This document shows, piece after piece, positions 47,967 to 57,915 of a DNA stretch of 64,000 bases. Every line of letters begins with the position of its first letter. Within the stretch, counting starts at the first letter, position 1. The notes under the pieces were generated by a model, which was not told the DNA's origin, searched no databases, and saw nothing but the letters and a program-made list of their open reading frames with translations. The stretch comes from an uncultured Legionella sp. (GTDB taxonomy: Bacteria; Pseudomonadota; Gammaproteobacteria; Legionellales; Legionellaceae), in contig CABHON010000007.1 in NCBI GenBank assembly GCA_902168255.1, forward strand, positions 1 through 64,000, read 5' to 3'. The position numbers and the translations under genes are program-made.

Positions 47967-48284
47967 CTAATCATCCAAGCTAATCTGAACCTCAACACCA
48001 GCTGCTAGATCTAGCTTCATTAAGGCGTCTACTGTTTTATCAGTTGGCTGAACAATAACAATCAAACGTTTGTGTGTACGAATTTCATATTGATCACGCG
48101 CATCTTTATTAACATGAGGAGAGATCAATACTGTAATAATTTCCTTTCTTACTGGCAAGGGAATGGGACCCCGAATTTGGGCCCCAGTTCTTTTTGCCGT
48201 CTCAACTATTTCTTTTGTCGCTTGATCTATCAAGCGATGATCAAAAGACTTCAATCTGATTTTAATGTTTTGATTTGCATTCAT
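47967..48284 (-). CDS. rpsJ: Ribosomal protein S10
   Basis: I take ATG 48284 ([20 protein letters not shown], 105 residues); the frame also opens at a TTG at 48296 just after tuf. The features [20 protein letters not shown] and [20 protein letters not shown] are standard. S10 (NusE) also works in transcription antitermination. It lies 15 bp after the tuf stop, so the str and S10 operons are joined. Confidence 0.97.
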   Translation of the reverse strand: MNANQNIKIRLKSFDHRLIDQATKEIVETAKRTGAQIRGPIPLPVRKEIITVLISPHVNKDARDQYEIRTHKRLIVIVQPTDKTVDALMKLDLAAGVEVQISLDD

Positions 48285-48299
48285 CGTGTTACTCAATTA

Positions 48300-49493
48300 T
48301 TACTCAGTAATCTTAGCGACAACTCCCGCACCGACGGTACGACCGCCCTCACGGATAGCGAATCGAAGACCTTCTTCCATAGCGATAGGAGAAATCAATG
48401 TTACGCTAACTTCTACGTTATCACCAGGCATAACCATTTCTACACCTTCTTTCAATGTTACAACACCTGTTACGTCTGTTGTACGGAAGTAGAACTGTGG
48501 ACGATATCCATTAAAGAATGGAGTATGACGACCACCTTCCTCTTTAGAAAGGATGTAGACTTGTGCTTCAAATTTTGTATGAGGTGTAATTGAACCTGGC
48601 TTAGCTAAAACTTGTCCACGCTCAACTTCATCACGCTTTGTACCGCGTAAGAGAACCCCTACGTTATCCCCTGCTTGACCTTGATCAAGCAATTTTCTGA
48701 ACATTTCAACCCCTGTACAGGTTGTTTTTGTTGTATCTTTTAGACCAACGATTTCAATTTCTTCACCAACTTTAACGATTCCTCGCTCAACACGGCCAGT
48801 TACTACTGTACCACGACCAGAAATAGAGAATACATCTTCAATTGGTAATAAGAAAGGTTGATCAACATCACGTGCTGGATCTTCTAAATATGAATCTAAA
48901 GCTTCCAACAATTTAAGAACAGCAGGAACACCGATTTCGCTGCTATCACCTTCAATTGCTTTCAATGCAGAACCAGTAATAACAGGTATTTCATCTCCAG
49001 GGAAACCATAGTGAGTTAACAAATCACGAACTTCCATTTCAACCAACTCTAAAAGTTCTTTATCATCAACCATATCTGCTTTGTTTAAGAAAACAACAAT
49101 CTTTGGCACACCAACCTGGCGAGCTAACAAGATGTGTTCACGAGTCTGAGGCATAGGACCATCAGCAGCAGAAACAACAAGAATAGCGGCATCCATCTGA
49201 GCAGCACCCGTGATCATGTTTTTAACATAGTCAGCGTGTCCTGGGCAGTCTACGTGGCCATAATGACGTTGTTTAGTTTGGTATTCAACGTGAGCTGTAT
49301 TAATAGTAATACCACGTGCTCTTTCTTCTGGAGCAGCATCAATCTTATCGTAAGGCACATAAGATCCACCGCCAAAAGTTTCACCAGCTACTTTAGTGAT
49401 AGCTGCAGTCAATGTTGTTTTACCATGATCCACGTGACCAATTGTTCCCACGTTCATGTGGGTTAATGTTCTTTCAAATTTTGCCTTAGCCAT
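48300..49493 (-). CDS. tuf: Elongation factor Tu
   Basis: This 397-residue GTPase delivers aminoacyl-tRNA. The G-motifs are [44 protein letters not shown] and GSAL, and the domain II/III sequences [18 protein letters not shown] and [20 protein letters not shown] are conserved. It is the only tuf gene in the window and lies between fusA and rpsJ. Confidence 0.99.
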   Translation of the reverse strand: MAKAKFERTLTHMNVGTIGHVDHGKTTLTAAITKVAGETFGGGSYVPYDKIDAAPEERARGITINTAHVEYQTKQRHYGHVDCPGHADYVKNMITGAAQMDAAILVVSAADGPMPQTREHILLARQVGVPKIVVFLNKADMVDDKELLELVEMEVRDLLTHYGFPGDEIPVITGSALKAIEGDSSEIGVPAVLKLLEALDSYLEDPARDVDQPFLLPIEDVFSISGRGTVVTGRVERGIVKVGEEIEIVGLKDTTKTTCTGVEMFRKLLDQGQAGDNVGVLLRGTKRDEVERGQVLAKPGSITPHTKFEAQVYILSKEEGGRHTPFFNGYRPQFYFRTTDVTGVVTLKEGVEMVMPGDNVEVSVTLISPIAMEEGLRFAIREGGRTVGAGVVAKITE

Positions 49494-49540
49494 TTGTTGC
49501 CACCTCTTTGTTTTTAATTAACATGTACTATTATATAAAA

Positions 49541-51634
49541 TTATTTTCTATCAATCACTGCTTCAGCAATGTTTTTAGGTGCTTCCATATACTTGGAGAA
49601 TTCCATTGTATATGTCGCGCGACCTTGTGTTGCTGAACGTAAGTCCGTTGCATACCCAAACATTTCTGCTAATGGTACTTCTGCACGAACTGTCTTTCCT
49701 GCTGGAGCGTCTTCCATACCTTGAACAATACCTCTTCGGCGGTTCAAGTCCCCCATCACGTCTCCCATATAATCTTCAGGAGTTACTACTTCAACTTTCA
49801 TAATAGGTTCTAATAATATTGGATTTGCATTGGCTGCGCCTTGCTTGAACCCCATTGACCCTGCTATTTTGAAAGCCATTTCGCTAGAATCCACTTCGTG
49901 GAAAGAACCATCAAATAATGTAACTTTCACGTCTACTACTGGATAACCTGCGATAACACCATTTTCCATTTGTTCTTTAATACCTTTATCGACAGCTGGA
50001 ATATATTCCTTCGGAACTGCTCCACCAACAATGGCATTTTCAAACACATATCCAGAGCCTGGCTCACCCGGCTCAATTTTCAACCATACATGACCGTACT
50101 GACCACGTCCACCAGATTGACGAACAAATTTACCTTCTTGTTCAACTGATTTCTTAATTGTTTCTCTATACGCCACTTGAGGTTTACCAACATTTGCTTC
50201 CACCCCAAACTCACGTTTCATACGGTCAACAATAATTTCAAGGTGCAACTCACCCATTCCTTCAATAATTGTTTGACCTGATTCTTCATCAGTATGCACT
50301 CTGAAAGAAGGATCTTCTTGAGCTAACTTACCTAAAGCAATACCCATTTTTTCTTGATCGGGTTTTGTTTTAGGTTCAACAGCAACAGCAATAACTGGCT
50401 CAGGAAATTCCATACGTTCTAAAGTCACAATATGATCTTCAGAACATAATGTATCACCTGTTGTAACTGTCTTTAATCCTACAGCAGCTGCGATATCGCC
50501 AGCTCTTACTTCTTTAATCTCTTCACGAGTATTAGCATGCATCTGCAAAATACGACCAATACGTTCTCTTTTGCCTTTTACAGGATTATAAACGCTATCA
50601 CCTGCTTTAAGGACGCCAGAGTATACTCTAAAGAAGGTTAAAGTTCCAACATACGGGTCTGTAGCAATTTTAAATGCTAATGCTGAAAAAGGTTCATCAT
50701 AAGAAGCATGTCTTTCCATTTCATTATCATCTTCATCCACCCCTTTAACTGCAGGAATATCTAATGGAGAAGGAAGAAATTCAATGACAGCATCCAATAC
50801 AGATTGAACACCTTTATTCTTGAATGCTGAACCACAAAGCATAGGAACAACTTCACTTATCAATGTTCGAGCTCTTAATCCTTCGCGAATTTCTTGCTCA
50901 GTTAATTCAACACCTTCAAGGTATTTTTCCATTAAAGTTTCATTTGCTTCAGCAGCAGCTTCAACTAATTTTGTGCGCCATTCTTCAGCAGCTTCTTTTA
51001 ATTCTTCAGGAATTTCCTTAAGATCAAAAGTCATTCCTTTATTTTCTTCATGCCAGTAGATTGCTTTCATTCGAATAAGATCAACTACACCAGCAAAATT
51101 ATCTTCAGCACCAATAGGCAACTGAACAGGAACAGGGTTAGAACCTAAACGGTTTTTAATTTGATCAACAACACGATAAAAGTTCGCGCCCATTCTATCC
51201 ATTTTATTAACAAACGCCAATCGAGGTACGCCATATTTATTTGCTTGTCGCCAAACTGTTTCAGATTGAGGTTCTACACCAGCAACAGAGTCAAATACAG
51301 CTACAGCACCATCCAACACTCTCAATGAACGTTCAACTTCAATTGTAAAGTCTACGTGTCCTGGGGTATCAATAATATTAATACGGTGTAGAGGAAACTG
51401 TTTCTCAGAACCACTCCAGAAACAAGTAGTTGCTGCCGCAGTAATAGTAATTCCACGTTCTTGCTCTTGTTCCATCCAGTCCATTGTTGCTGTACCTTCG
51501 TGTACTTCTCCAATCTTATGAGATACACCAGTATAGAATAGTACACGCTCTGTTGTTGTGGTTTTTCCCGCATCAATATGCGCCATAATACCAATATTGC
51601 GATAATGTGCTAACGGAATGACTTGTTGACTCAC
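49541..51634 (-). CDS. fusA: Elongation factor G
   Basis: This 697-residue translocase GTPase has the G-motifs [51 protein letters not shown] and [11 protein letters not shown], followed by domains II-V ([34 protein letters not shown]). It lies between rpsG and tuf in the normal str order. Complete. Confidence 0.99.
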   Translation of the reverse strand: MSQQVIPLAHYRNIGIMAHIDAGKTTTTERVLFYTGVSHKIGEVHEGTATMDWMEQEQERGITITAAATTCFWSGSEKQFPLHRINIIDTPGHVDFTIEVERSLRVLDGAVAVFDSVAGVEPQSETVWRQANKYGVPRLAFVNKMDRMGANFYRVVDQIKNRLGSNPVPVQLPIGAEDNFAGVVDLIRMKAIYWHEENKGMTFDLKEIPEELKEAAEEWRTKLVEAAAEANETLMEKYLEGVELTEQEIREGLRARTLISEVVPMLCGSAFKNKGVQSVLDAVIEFLPSPLDIPAVKGVDEDDNEMERHASYDEPFSALAFKIATDPYVGTLTFFRVYSGVLKAGDSVYNPVKGKRERIGRILQMHANTREEIKEVRAGDIAAAVGLKTVTTGDTLCSEDHIVTLERMEFPEPVIAVAVEPKTKPDQEKMGIALGKLAQEDPSFRVHTDEESGQTIIEGMGELHLEIIVDRMKREFGVEANVGKPQVAYRETIKKSVEQEGKFVRQSGGRGQYGHVWLKIEPGEPGSGYVFENAIVGGAVPKEYIPAVDKGIKEQMENGVIAGYPVVDVKVTLFDGSFHEVDSSEMAFKIAGSMGFKQGAANANPILLEPIMKVEVVTPEDYMGDVMGDLNRRRGIVQGMEDAPAGKTVRAEVPLAEMFGYATDLRSATQGRATYTMEFSKYMEAPKNIAEAVIDRK

Positions 51635-51647
51635 AATGCTTTACCTC

Positions 51648-52190
51648 TTAATTCCATCGAAAATGTGCAAACGCTTGGTTCGCTTTAGCCATACGATGAG
51701 TTTCTTCACGTTTCTTAACTGAATTACCCTTATTATCAAGCGCTTCTAAAAGCTCACCTGTTAAACGAAGTAACATACCTTTCTCACCACGATTTCTTGA
51801 GGCTTGAATAATCCAACGCATAGCCAAAGCCATACCACGTTGTTCTTTTACTTCAACAGGAATCTGGTAAGTTGCCCCACCAACTCGTCGAGAACGAACT
51901 TCAACATTAGGACGAACGTTATCAAGTGCTTGTTCAAAATAGAACAAAGGACTAACACTACCAGCACTACCGCCTTCACCAGAATCACCTTCGCCGCTTT
52001 TATCAGCTTGGGCTTCTTTTCGACGACTTGCTTTTTCGTTTAGGATATCCAAAGCACCATATACAACTTTCTCAGCTGTTGACTTTTTACCATCCAACAT
52101 TAAAACGTTAATGAATTTGGCAAGCACTAGACTTCCAAACTTAGGATCAGGCAAAATTTCTCGTTTGGCCGCTACTCTTCTTCTTGGCAT
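51648..52190 (-). CDS. rpsG: Ribosomal protein S7 with Gly/Ser/acidic insertion
   Basis: The protein is 180 residues. It has [65 protein letters not shown] and the end [12 protein letters not shown]. Compared with E. coli, about 23 extra residues appear at roughly 57-80, between two conserved helices ([20 protein letters not shown] and neighbours). They are low-complexity, acidic and glycine-rich. The C-terminus ends at HFRWN, without E. coli's extension. The insertion is in frame and the gene is otherwise normal. Confidence 0.97.
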   Translation of the reverse strand: MPRRRVAAKREILPDPKFGSLVLAKFINVLMLDGKKSTAEKVVYGALDILNEKASRRKEAQADKSGEGDSGEGGSAGSVSPLFYFEQALDNVRPNVEVRSRRVGGATYQIPVEVKEQRGMALAMRWIIQASRNRGEKGMLLRLTGELLEALDNKGNSVKKREETHRMAKANQAFAHFRWN

Positions 52191-52202
52191 GATTATTACC
52201 TA

Positions 52203-52589
52203 TTACTTCTTATCTTTATCTTTTGGTCTTTTCGTTCCATATTTAGAACGACCTTGTTTTCGATCATTAACACCTGATGTGTCTAGACTTCCGCGAACTG
52301 TATGATAACGAACACCAGGTAGGTCCTTCACACGTCCTCCACGAATAAGAACAACCGAGTGCTCTTGCAAATTATGTCCTTCGCCACCAATATAAGAAGT
52401 CACTTCATAACCATTGGTCAAGCGAACACGAGCTACTTTACGCATTGCCGAGTTCGGCTTCTTAGGTGTAGTAGTATACACTCTTGTACACACACCACGT
52501 TTTTGGGGACATTTTTCCAGCGCAGGAACTGTACTTTTGTCTCGAGATAACACTCTTGGTTTTCTCACTAACTGATTTACCGTAGCCAT
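52203..52589 (-). CDS. rpsL: Ribosomal protein S12
   Basis: I use ATG 52589 ([20 protein letters not shown], 128 residues), since the longer frame is not conserved and this start has GGAG upstream. The decoding-site segments [20 protein letters not shown] and [20 protein letters not shown] are standard. K43 and K88 (E. coli numbering; streptomycin sites) appear as lysine in these segments. First gene of the whole superoperon, behind a strong promoter. Confidence 0.97.
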   Translation of the reverse strand: MATVNQLVRKPRVLSRDKSTVPALEKCPQKRGVCTRVYTTTPKKPNSAMRKVARVRLTNGYEVTSYIGGEGHNLQEHSVVLIRGGRVKDLPGVRYHTVRGSLDTSGVNDRKQGRSKYGTKRPKDKDKK

Positions 52590-52673
52590 TATTAAGAAAA
52601 ACTCCAATAATTTAAAAATTCCAAATATCCCCTCATCGCATGCGCGTAGCACCCCCAGGGGTAAAGAGGCGGT

Positions 52674-52702
52674 ATTCTATATAAATGACAACTACTTGTC
52701 AA
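52674..52702 (-). promoter_or_regulatory. Major promoter of the str-S10-spc-alpha superoperon
   Basis: Read on the minus strand: TTGACA (52697-52702), 17 nt, TAGAAT (52674-52679), followed by a G/C-rich discriminator (ACCGCCTC). The rpsL start is about 85 bp downstream. A short dyad GACAA-GTAG-TTGTC begins within the -35. The discriminator suggests stringent-type control, as at rRNA promoters. Confidence 0.75.
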
Positions 52703-52990
52703 CAACCCTATCGAAACTTTCTCAGGTTGGGCAGTATAAATATTCACTATACCCTGGCTTTGAGAGAAGATATAATGAATCCATTCGAAAAGTGATTTAT
52801 CCAAATTTAAAAAATTAAGATTTAGTTGGAGAGATTATAAAAGTATATTTTACTGAACTTCAAGAAATAAAAAAAAGAAAGTGCTCTACCCAACCATACT
52901 AGATGATAAAAATTTTATCCATACAAAATCTCAACAGCTTATAATGTCTTATGAGCTCGATAAGGGTTTATTTATAAAGCTTACTGCACA
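52703..52990. other. Intergenic region upstream of the superoperon promoter
   Basis: This AT-rich region between deoB (ending 52991) and the rpsL promoter holds no supported gene. A/T tracts lie 100-180 bp upstream of the promoter and may act as UP-element or curvature sequences. No terminator hairpin for deoB is evident. rpoBC, which often precedes rpsL, is not here. Confidence 0.4.
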
Positions 52991-54187
52991 TTAAATAAAG
53001 GAAATCCCTTCATTTATAGGTTCAATTCCCATCCACGTAGCAATGGATTGTCCAATATCAGCAAACGTTTCTCGACGGCCGATCCACTGAGATTTAATAT
53101 TGGGACCAAAAAAGATAGCCGGAATATGTTCGCGTGTATGATCACTTCCAGGAAAAGTGGGATCACAACCATGATCAGCAGTTAACACAACTGCATCTCC
53201 TTCTTTTAATAAGGCTTCTAATTCCGGTAAACGTTGATCAAAAGCTTCCAAAGCTGCAGCATAACCAGCTGTATCACGTCTATGACCATATTGAGAATCA
53301 AAATCTACAAAGTTAGTAAAAATCAAACAGTCGTCTGGTGTGTTTTTTAATGCGGCTAATGTCGCATCGAATAATGCCATATTACCATCAGCGGTAATGA
53401 CTTGAGTTGTTCCACGATGGGCAAATATATCATCTGTTTTACCAATCGCAATTACTTCTTTTCCCGCTGTTTTTAAGCAGTCTAATAAAGTATCGGCAGG
53501 AGGTAAAACAGCATAGTCATGACGGTTGCCTGTACGTTTAAAACTGCCAACCTCGCCAATAAAAGGACGAGCAATAACACGTCCAATATTGTAAGGGTCT
53601 ACCAATTTTCGCGCAATTTTACACAGTTCATACAGGCGCTCTAGACCAAAATATTCCTCATGGGCTGCAATTTGAAATACACTATCTGCTGAAGTATATA
53701 CAATAGGTTTTAATGTTCGAATATGTTCTTCACCCAAATCTCTAATAATATCAGTGCCTGAGGCATGCATATTTCCTAAAATGCCAGGCAGCTTAGCTTC
53801 TTGAATAAATTGCTGGATTAACTCTGCTGGAAAACAAGGTGAGGTGGTCGCAAAATAACCCCATGGAGTTCTCACTGGAACACCCGCAATTTCCCAATGT
53901 CCACTAGGCGTATCTTTTCCAACACTTTGCTCAACCGCATAACCCCACAAACTTTGAGGCTCTTCTATTATGGGACAACCAGCTAAAAGTGTACCACTGC
54001 TGGCTAATACTACATTTTGTAACCCTAATCGGCACAAATTAGGGATATAAAGCGGTTTTTGGCGAACATCCTGACAGTATTGTGCAATATGACCTAAAGT
54101 ATTTGCTCCTGCATCACCATATTCTTTCGCGTCTAAACTCGCCCCCACACCTAATGAATCCATTAATAATACACATGTTCTTGGCAT
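52991..54187 (-). CDS. deoB: Phosphopentomutase
   Basis: This 398-residue enzyme of the alkaline phosphatase superfamily interconverts (deoxy)ribose 1- and 5-phosphates in nucleoside salvage. The N-terminal nucleophile and metal region is [20 protein letters not shown], and [13 protein letters not shown] contains the catalytic threonine. The later metal ligands are in [13 protein letters not shown] and [20 protein letters not shown]. No other deo genes are adjacent. Confidence 0.96.
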   Translation of the reverse strand: MPRTCVLLMDSLGVGASLDAKEYGDAGANTLGHIAQYCQDVRQKPLYIPNLCRLGLQNVVLASSGTLLAGCPIIEEPQSLWGYAVEQSVGKDTPSGHWEIAGVPVRTPWGYFATTSPCFPAELIQQFIQEAKLPGILGNMHASGTDIIRDLGEEHIRTLKPIVYTSADSVFQIAAHEEYFGLERLYELCKIARKLVDPYNIGRVIARPFIGEVGSFKRTGNRHDYAVLPPADTLLDCLKTAGKEVIAIGKTDDIFAHRGTTQVITADGNMALFDATLAALKNTPDDCLIFTNFVDFDSQYGHRRDTAGYAAALEAFDQRLPELEALLKEGDAVVLTADHGCDPTFPGSDHTREHIPAIFFGPNIKSQWIGRRETFADIGQSIATWMGIEPINEGISFI

Positions 54188-54223
54188 TTCTATATAAACC
54201 GTTTTATTTAATATTGAAGGGAA

Positions 54224-54252
54224 GTTTTACACGCCCACCCTCTTTTTGTCAA
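54224..54252 (-). promoter_or_regulatory. Promoter of deoB
   Basis: Read on the minus strand: TTGACA (54247-54252), 17 nt, TAAAAC (54224-54229). It ends about 37 bp before the deoB ATG. The -35 is perfect and the -10 matches four of six. Confidence 0.5.
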
Positions 54253-54322
54253 AATAAAGTATTGCTGAAGAAAAAGAATCTCGCATACAATACCGCTTTT
54301 TTGTGATAATCGTTTTATTAAT

Positions 54323-54613
54323 ATGAAATTAAAAACCACCTCTACAATTTTTATGATAAGTACCATTTTGGCTGACGTCGATGCAACTAAGAATATCGAT
54401 AATACAGGAATAGCACTTATAAAATACGTAGGTATAGCCATAGCTAGTTCTCTATGCTTATGTCTGCTTGTTGGCGCAATTATGGAGTGCTTTTCTCCCG
54501 AAAATAATTGTCGTAGCTTCTGGAAAAATATCAATAAGAGAAGAGTGCACCCTGAAATTATCTCTCAGGATAATCTTCCTCCAACACTTTCAGTTACGAT
54601 TTCATCCGTCTAA
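54323..54613 (+). CDS. Small hypothetical membrane protein
   Basis: This 96-residue open frame has one likely membrane helix at about 33-55 (IKYVGIAIASSLCLCLLVGA), flanked by a polar N-terminus and a basic, polar C-terminal tail. I know no family. TTGCTG-18 nt-TACAAT (54262-54291) could serve as a promoter, but the ATG has no ribosome site. An antisense frame of 108 codons covers the same DNA; I prefer this one because it ends 17 bp from the convergent small gene at 54631. Confidence 0.35.
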   Translation: MKLKTTSTIFMISTILADVDATKNIDNTGIALIKYVGIAIASSLCLCLLVGAIMECFSPENNCRSFWKNINKRRVHPEIISQDNLPPTLSVTISSV

Positions 54614-54630
54614 CACTGCCAAGGCTACTT

Positions 54631-54915
54631 TCATTGTGGATGTACAGAAGCGTTTTTTGTTAATACTCGCCTTAATAATAATGAGGGAAGTGCTGGTTGA
54701 TTGTTTTTTTCGCCTTTTCTCTTAAGCGGGCAAAAAATTCCAGGTTTAGCTGGAGGCGTGGGAGGACGATTAGGAATCGTAGGATCTACCCCATTAATAA
54801 TCAATTTTTCTAGATTTGAAAGTTCATTTGACCTTTCCTGGTTAGCAGTTGTTAATGCAATACCATCAATTCTATCCAATTCCCCAGCACTTTTCTTGCG
54901 TTGCGAAAAAAACAT
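54631..54915 (-). CDS. Small hypothetical protein with proline-rich segment
   Basis: This 94-residue soluble frame starts MFFSQRKKSAGELDRIDGIA, continues with a charged helix (NQERSNELSNLEKLIING), a proline-rich stretch (NRPPTPPAKPGIFCP) and a basic end. No signal peptide, no recognisable domain. The composition looks like a real small protein and not antisense noise. The proline-rich part could bind an SH3-like domain, as in some effectors, but this is speculation. Confidence 0.5.
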   Translation of the reverse strand: MFFSQRKKSAGELDRIDGIALTTANQERSNELSNLEKLIINGVDPTIPNRPPTPPAKPGIFCPLKRKGEKNNQPALPSLLLRRVLTKNASVHPQ

Positions 54916-54992
54916 ATTGCTTGATTACTTTTTATTTATAAATCGATCATTGTATCATCAAATACTTAATAAAATCTGAACATTGTTTGTTT

Positions 54993-55021
54993 TTGACAAA
55001 GCCTGCCTGCATCGGTAGAAT
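54993..55021 (+). promoter_or_regulatory. Promoter of typA-tpiA
   Basis: TTGACA (54993-54998), 17 nt, TAGAAT (55016-55021), a near-consensus sigma70 promoter whose start would lie about 28 nt before the typA ATG. Confidence 0.75.
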
Positions 55022-55055
55022 GGTTCGTTTTTACTAAAATGAACAAGCAAACAAT

Positions 55056-56870
55056 ATGATTGAAAAAATTCGCAATATTGCCATTATTGCACACGTTGAC
55101 CATGGCAAAACAACCCTCGTGGATAAATTATTACAACAAAGCGGAACATTAAATGAACGTGCCGCTCCTACCCAACGTCTGATGGATTCTAACGCACTAG
55201 AAAAGGAACGCGGGATTACAATTTTAGCCAAAAATACCGCTATTGAATGGGGTGGATATACCATTAATATTGTGGATACACCAGGACATGCTGATTTTGG
55301 TGGTGAAGTTGAGCGGATCTTATCTATGGTCGACTCTGTTCTATTGTTAGTTGATGCGGTTGATGGACCAATGCCTCAAACACGTTTCGTAACACAAAAA
55401 GCATTTGCCCAAAACCTAAATCCTATTGTTGTTATTAACAAGGTAGATCGTCCTGGCGCACGTCCAGATTGGGTTATTAATCAAGTGTTTGACTTATTTG
55501 ATAAACTCGGGGCAACTGACGAACAATTAGATTTTCCTATTGTTTATGCATCGGCCCTTGAAGGATATGCCCTGCTAGATTTAAACAATGAAAAAAAGGA
55601 TATGACCCCATTGTTTGAAACAATTGTTAATAAAGTAGCACCACCCGATGTAAATATCGATGGCCCATTCCAAATGCAAATCTCTTCATTAGATTATTCC
55701 AGCTATGTTGGTACCATTGGTATTGGTCGAATCACTCGCGGTAAAATTAGCTCAAAATCCCCCGTAGTTATTTTGGATACTGAAGAACAACGCCGTTCAG
55801 GACGAATATTACAAATCTTAGGTTTTAAAGGATTAGAAAAAGTAGAGCGGGAATCTGCTCACGCTGGCGATATCATTGCTATTACGGGTATTGAGCAATT
55901 ACATATTTCTGATACCATTTGTGATCCAGCACAGCCAGAAATATTACCACCTTTAAAAGTGGATGAACCAACCATTAGTATGACATTCCAAGTTAATACC
56001 TCACCTTTTGCTGGACGCGATGGTAAATATATTACTAGCCGCAAAGTTCGGGAACGTTTAGAAACTGAACTTTTGCACAACGTTGCATTACGCGTTGAAG
56101 ACACTGAGGATCCCGATAAATTTAAAGTATCAGGTCGAGGTGAATTGCATTTAGGTATTCTTATTGAAACAATGCGTCGAGAAGGATATGAATTAGCCAT
56201 TTCTCGTCCTGAAGTTATTTTAAAACAAGAAGGCGATGTTACCCTTGAACCCTTTGAAACGCTCGTAATGGATATTGAAGAAACCCATTTGGGTACAATT
56301 ATGGAGCAATTAGGTCAACGTAAAGGGGATATGCGTGACATGCAACCCGATGGAAAAGGGCGTGTACGCTTACATTATATTATTCCTACCCGGGGACTCA
56401 TTGGCTTTCAAGGGGAATTCCTTACTGCCACTTCAGGTACTGGTCTGATTTATCATCTTTTTGATCATTATGGCCCTCTTATCCCGATGCAATTTAAATC
56501 TCGTCGACAAGGCGTGTTAATTGCAAATTGTGAAGGTGTAGCTCGTGGTTATGCTTTATGGAATTTACAAGAACGAGGCAAACTGTTTATTGAACCTCAA
56601 ACTGATACCTATGAAGGTATGATCGTTGGCTTACATTCACGCGAAAATGACCTTGTTGTCAATGTAACCAAAGAAAAACAATTAACCAATATGCGTGCGT
56701 CAGGAACCGATGAAAATATCATCTTAACGCCACCATTACGCTTAACCTTAGAACAAGCGATGGAAATGATTGATGATGATGAACTTGTTGAAGTCACCCC
56801 CTCTTTCCTTCGACTACGAAAGAAGCAATTAAAAGAACACGAACGCAAGAAAACAAGCCGAGGAGCATAA
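55056..56870 (+). CDS. typA: Ribosome-associated GTPase TypA/BipA
   Basis: This 604-residue translational GTPase aids 50S assembly at low temperature and stress. It begins [20 protein letters not shown] and has DTPGHADFGGEVERILSMVD, VINKVDRPGARPDWV, the domain II/III sequences, and the BipA-specific C-terminal domain (TRGLIGFQGEFLTATSGTGL, NCEGVARGYALWNLQERG). It starts behind its own promoter and is followed 2 bp later by tpiA. Confidence 0.97.
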   Translation: MIEKIRNIAIIAHVDHGKTTLVDKLLQQSGTLNERAAPTQRLMDSNALEKERGITILAKNTAIEWGGYTINIVDTPGHADFGGEVERILSMVDSVLLLVDAVDGPMPQTRFVTQKAFAQNLNPIVVINKVDRPGARPDWVINQVFDLFDKLGATDEQLDFPIVYASALEGYALLDLNNEKKDMTPLFETIVNKVAPPDVNIDGPFQMQISSLDYSSYVGTIGIGRITRGKISSKSPVVILDTEEQRRSGRILQILGFKGLEKVERESAHAGDIIAITGIEQLHISDTICDPAQPEILPPLKVDEPTISMTFQVNTSPFAGRDGKYITSRKVRERLETELLHNVALRVEDTEDPDKFKVSGRGELHLGILIETMRREGYELAISRPEVILKQEGDVTLEPFETLVMDIEETHLGTIMEQLGQRKGDMRDMQPDGKGRVRLHYIIPTRGLIGFQGEFLTATSGTGLIYHLFDHYGPLIPMQFKSRRQGVLIANCEGVARGYALWNLQERGKLFIEPQTDTYEGMIVGLHSRENDLVVNVTKEKQLTNMRASGTDENIILTPPLRLTLEQAMEMIDDDELVEVTPSFLRLRKKQLKEHERKKTSRGA

Positions 56871-56872
56871 TA

Positions 56873-57622
56873 ATGTCTACAGTTGCACGTGAACGCATTG
56901 CCGCTGGCAATTGGAAAATGAATGGTAGTCAAATAGTGAATCAAACACTATTACTCGACCTCCTTGAAAAAAATTCAACTAATCAAATTTCCAGCACGTG
57001 CATTGTCTTTCCTCCTTTTGTGTATCTTTCACAAGTGGCGTCTTTACTCGATAAAAGCTCAGTAAAATGGGGAGCGCAAACTATCTCTCACTATGAGGGC
57101 CCTGGTGCTTTTACCGGCGAAATTTCACCAGCAATGTTAAAGGATTTAGGATGCCAATATACACTGGTTGGACATTCCGAACGACGTACTTTGTTTGGTG
57201 AAACGCCTACCATGGTAGCAGAGAAATTTCAGTTAGCAAAAAAACATGAACTTATGCCTATTTTATGTATTGGCGAAACTCTCGCTGAACGAGAGGCGGG
57301 TCAAACAGAAGAAGTATTAGCTAAACAACTAACGGTTATTGATAATTTTGAGAAAAGTATCATTGCGTATGAACCTATATGGGCTATTGGCACTGGGGTA
57401 ACAGCTACTCCGGAGCAAGCACAAGCAACGCATGCGTTTATTCGACAATATTTGGCAACAAAGAATTCATCAGTCGCCGATAAAATATCTATTTTGTATG
57501 GTGGCAGCGTTAAATCATCAAATGCTGAAGCATTATTTGCTATGCCAGATATTGATGGAGCTCTAGTAGGCGGCGCATCATTAAATGCGGACGAATTTTT
57601 TGCCATCGCCAAAGCGCTTTAA
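56873..57622 (+). CDS. tpiA: Triosephosphate isomerase
   Basis: This 249-residue TIM-barrel glycolytic enzyme has the substrate-binding N-K motif AGNWKMNGS, the catalytic histidine in LVGHSERRTLFGE, and the catalytic glutamate with the mobile loop in IIAYEPIWAIGTGVTATPEQ. The phosphate-binding ILYGGSVKSSNAEALF and DGALVGGASL complete it. It is immediately downstream of typA and probably co-transcribed. Confidence 0.97.
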   Translation: MSTVARERIAAGNWKMNGSQIVNQTLLLDLLEKNSTNQISSTCIVFPPFVYLSQVASLLDKSSVKWGAQTISHYEGPGAFTGEISPAMLKDLGCQYTLVGHSERRTLFGETPTMVAEKFQLAKKHELMPILCIGETLAEREAGQTEEVLAKQLTVIDNFEKSIIAYEPIWAIGTGVTATPEQAQATHAFIRQYLATKNSSVADKISILYGGSVKSSNAEALFAMPDIDGALVGGASLNADEFFAIAKAL

Positions 57623-57915
57623 ATCTCATATTTCATGCCCCCCCTCTTTCATACGGTTGTTTTATAGTAAGTTAAAATTTAATTGACTATTGATTGAAAG
57701 AACGTCGCGAACTCGGACGAAGGTAGCGTGAGGCCACGGGATGGCCGCTTCTGGAAACCAATACCACTATAACACCACTCTATTAAAACCATTTCCCAAT
57801 ATTTCTTTGTTTGTATACGACCATCTTTGCATACCACTCGCAAATAAATATTTGACAAAATAATATTAATAAACTTTATTGTTCTTAATAAAATTTTAAT
57901 CAAACTTTTTATTGA
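57623..57915. other. Intergenic region with a G/C-rich dyad block
   Basis: No gene supported. A G/C-rich block at about 57692-57758 stands out from the AT-rich surroundings. It contains GGCCA-CGGGA-TGGCC (57732-57746) and words such as CGAACTCGGACGAAGG, which recall the composition of the element at 4891-4987. It may be another dispersed repeat. The rest is AT-rich and leads to the 57916 gene without a clear promoter. Confidence 0.4.

Noticed and set aside
48072-48593. A 173-codon plus-strand frame antisense to rpsJ and tuf
   Set aside because: It lies wholly opposite two highly conserved genes; its composition is what the reverse complement of tuf gives, and no ribosome site or family pattern is present.
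54208-54534. A 108-codon minus-strand frame opposite the small membrane protein gene
   Set aside because: It covers the deoB promoter region and lacks a ribosome site; the plus-strand frame is better placed, though neither is certain.
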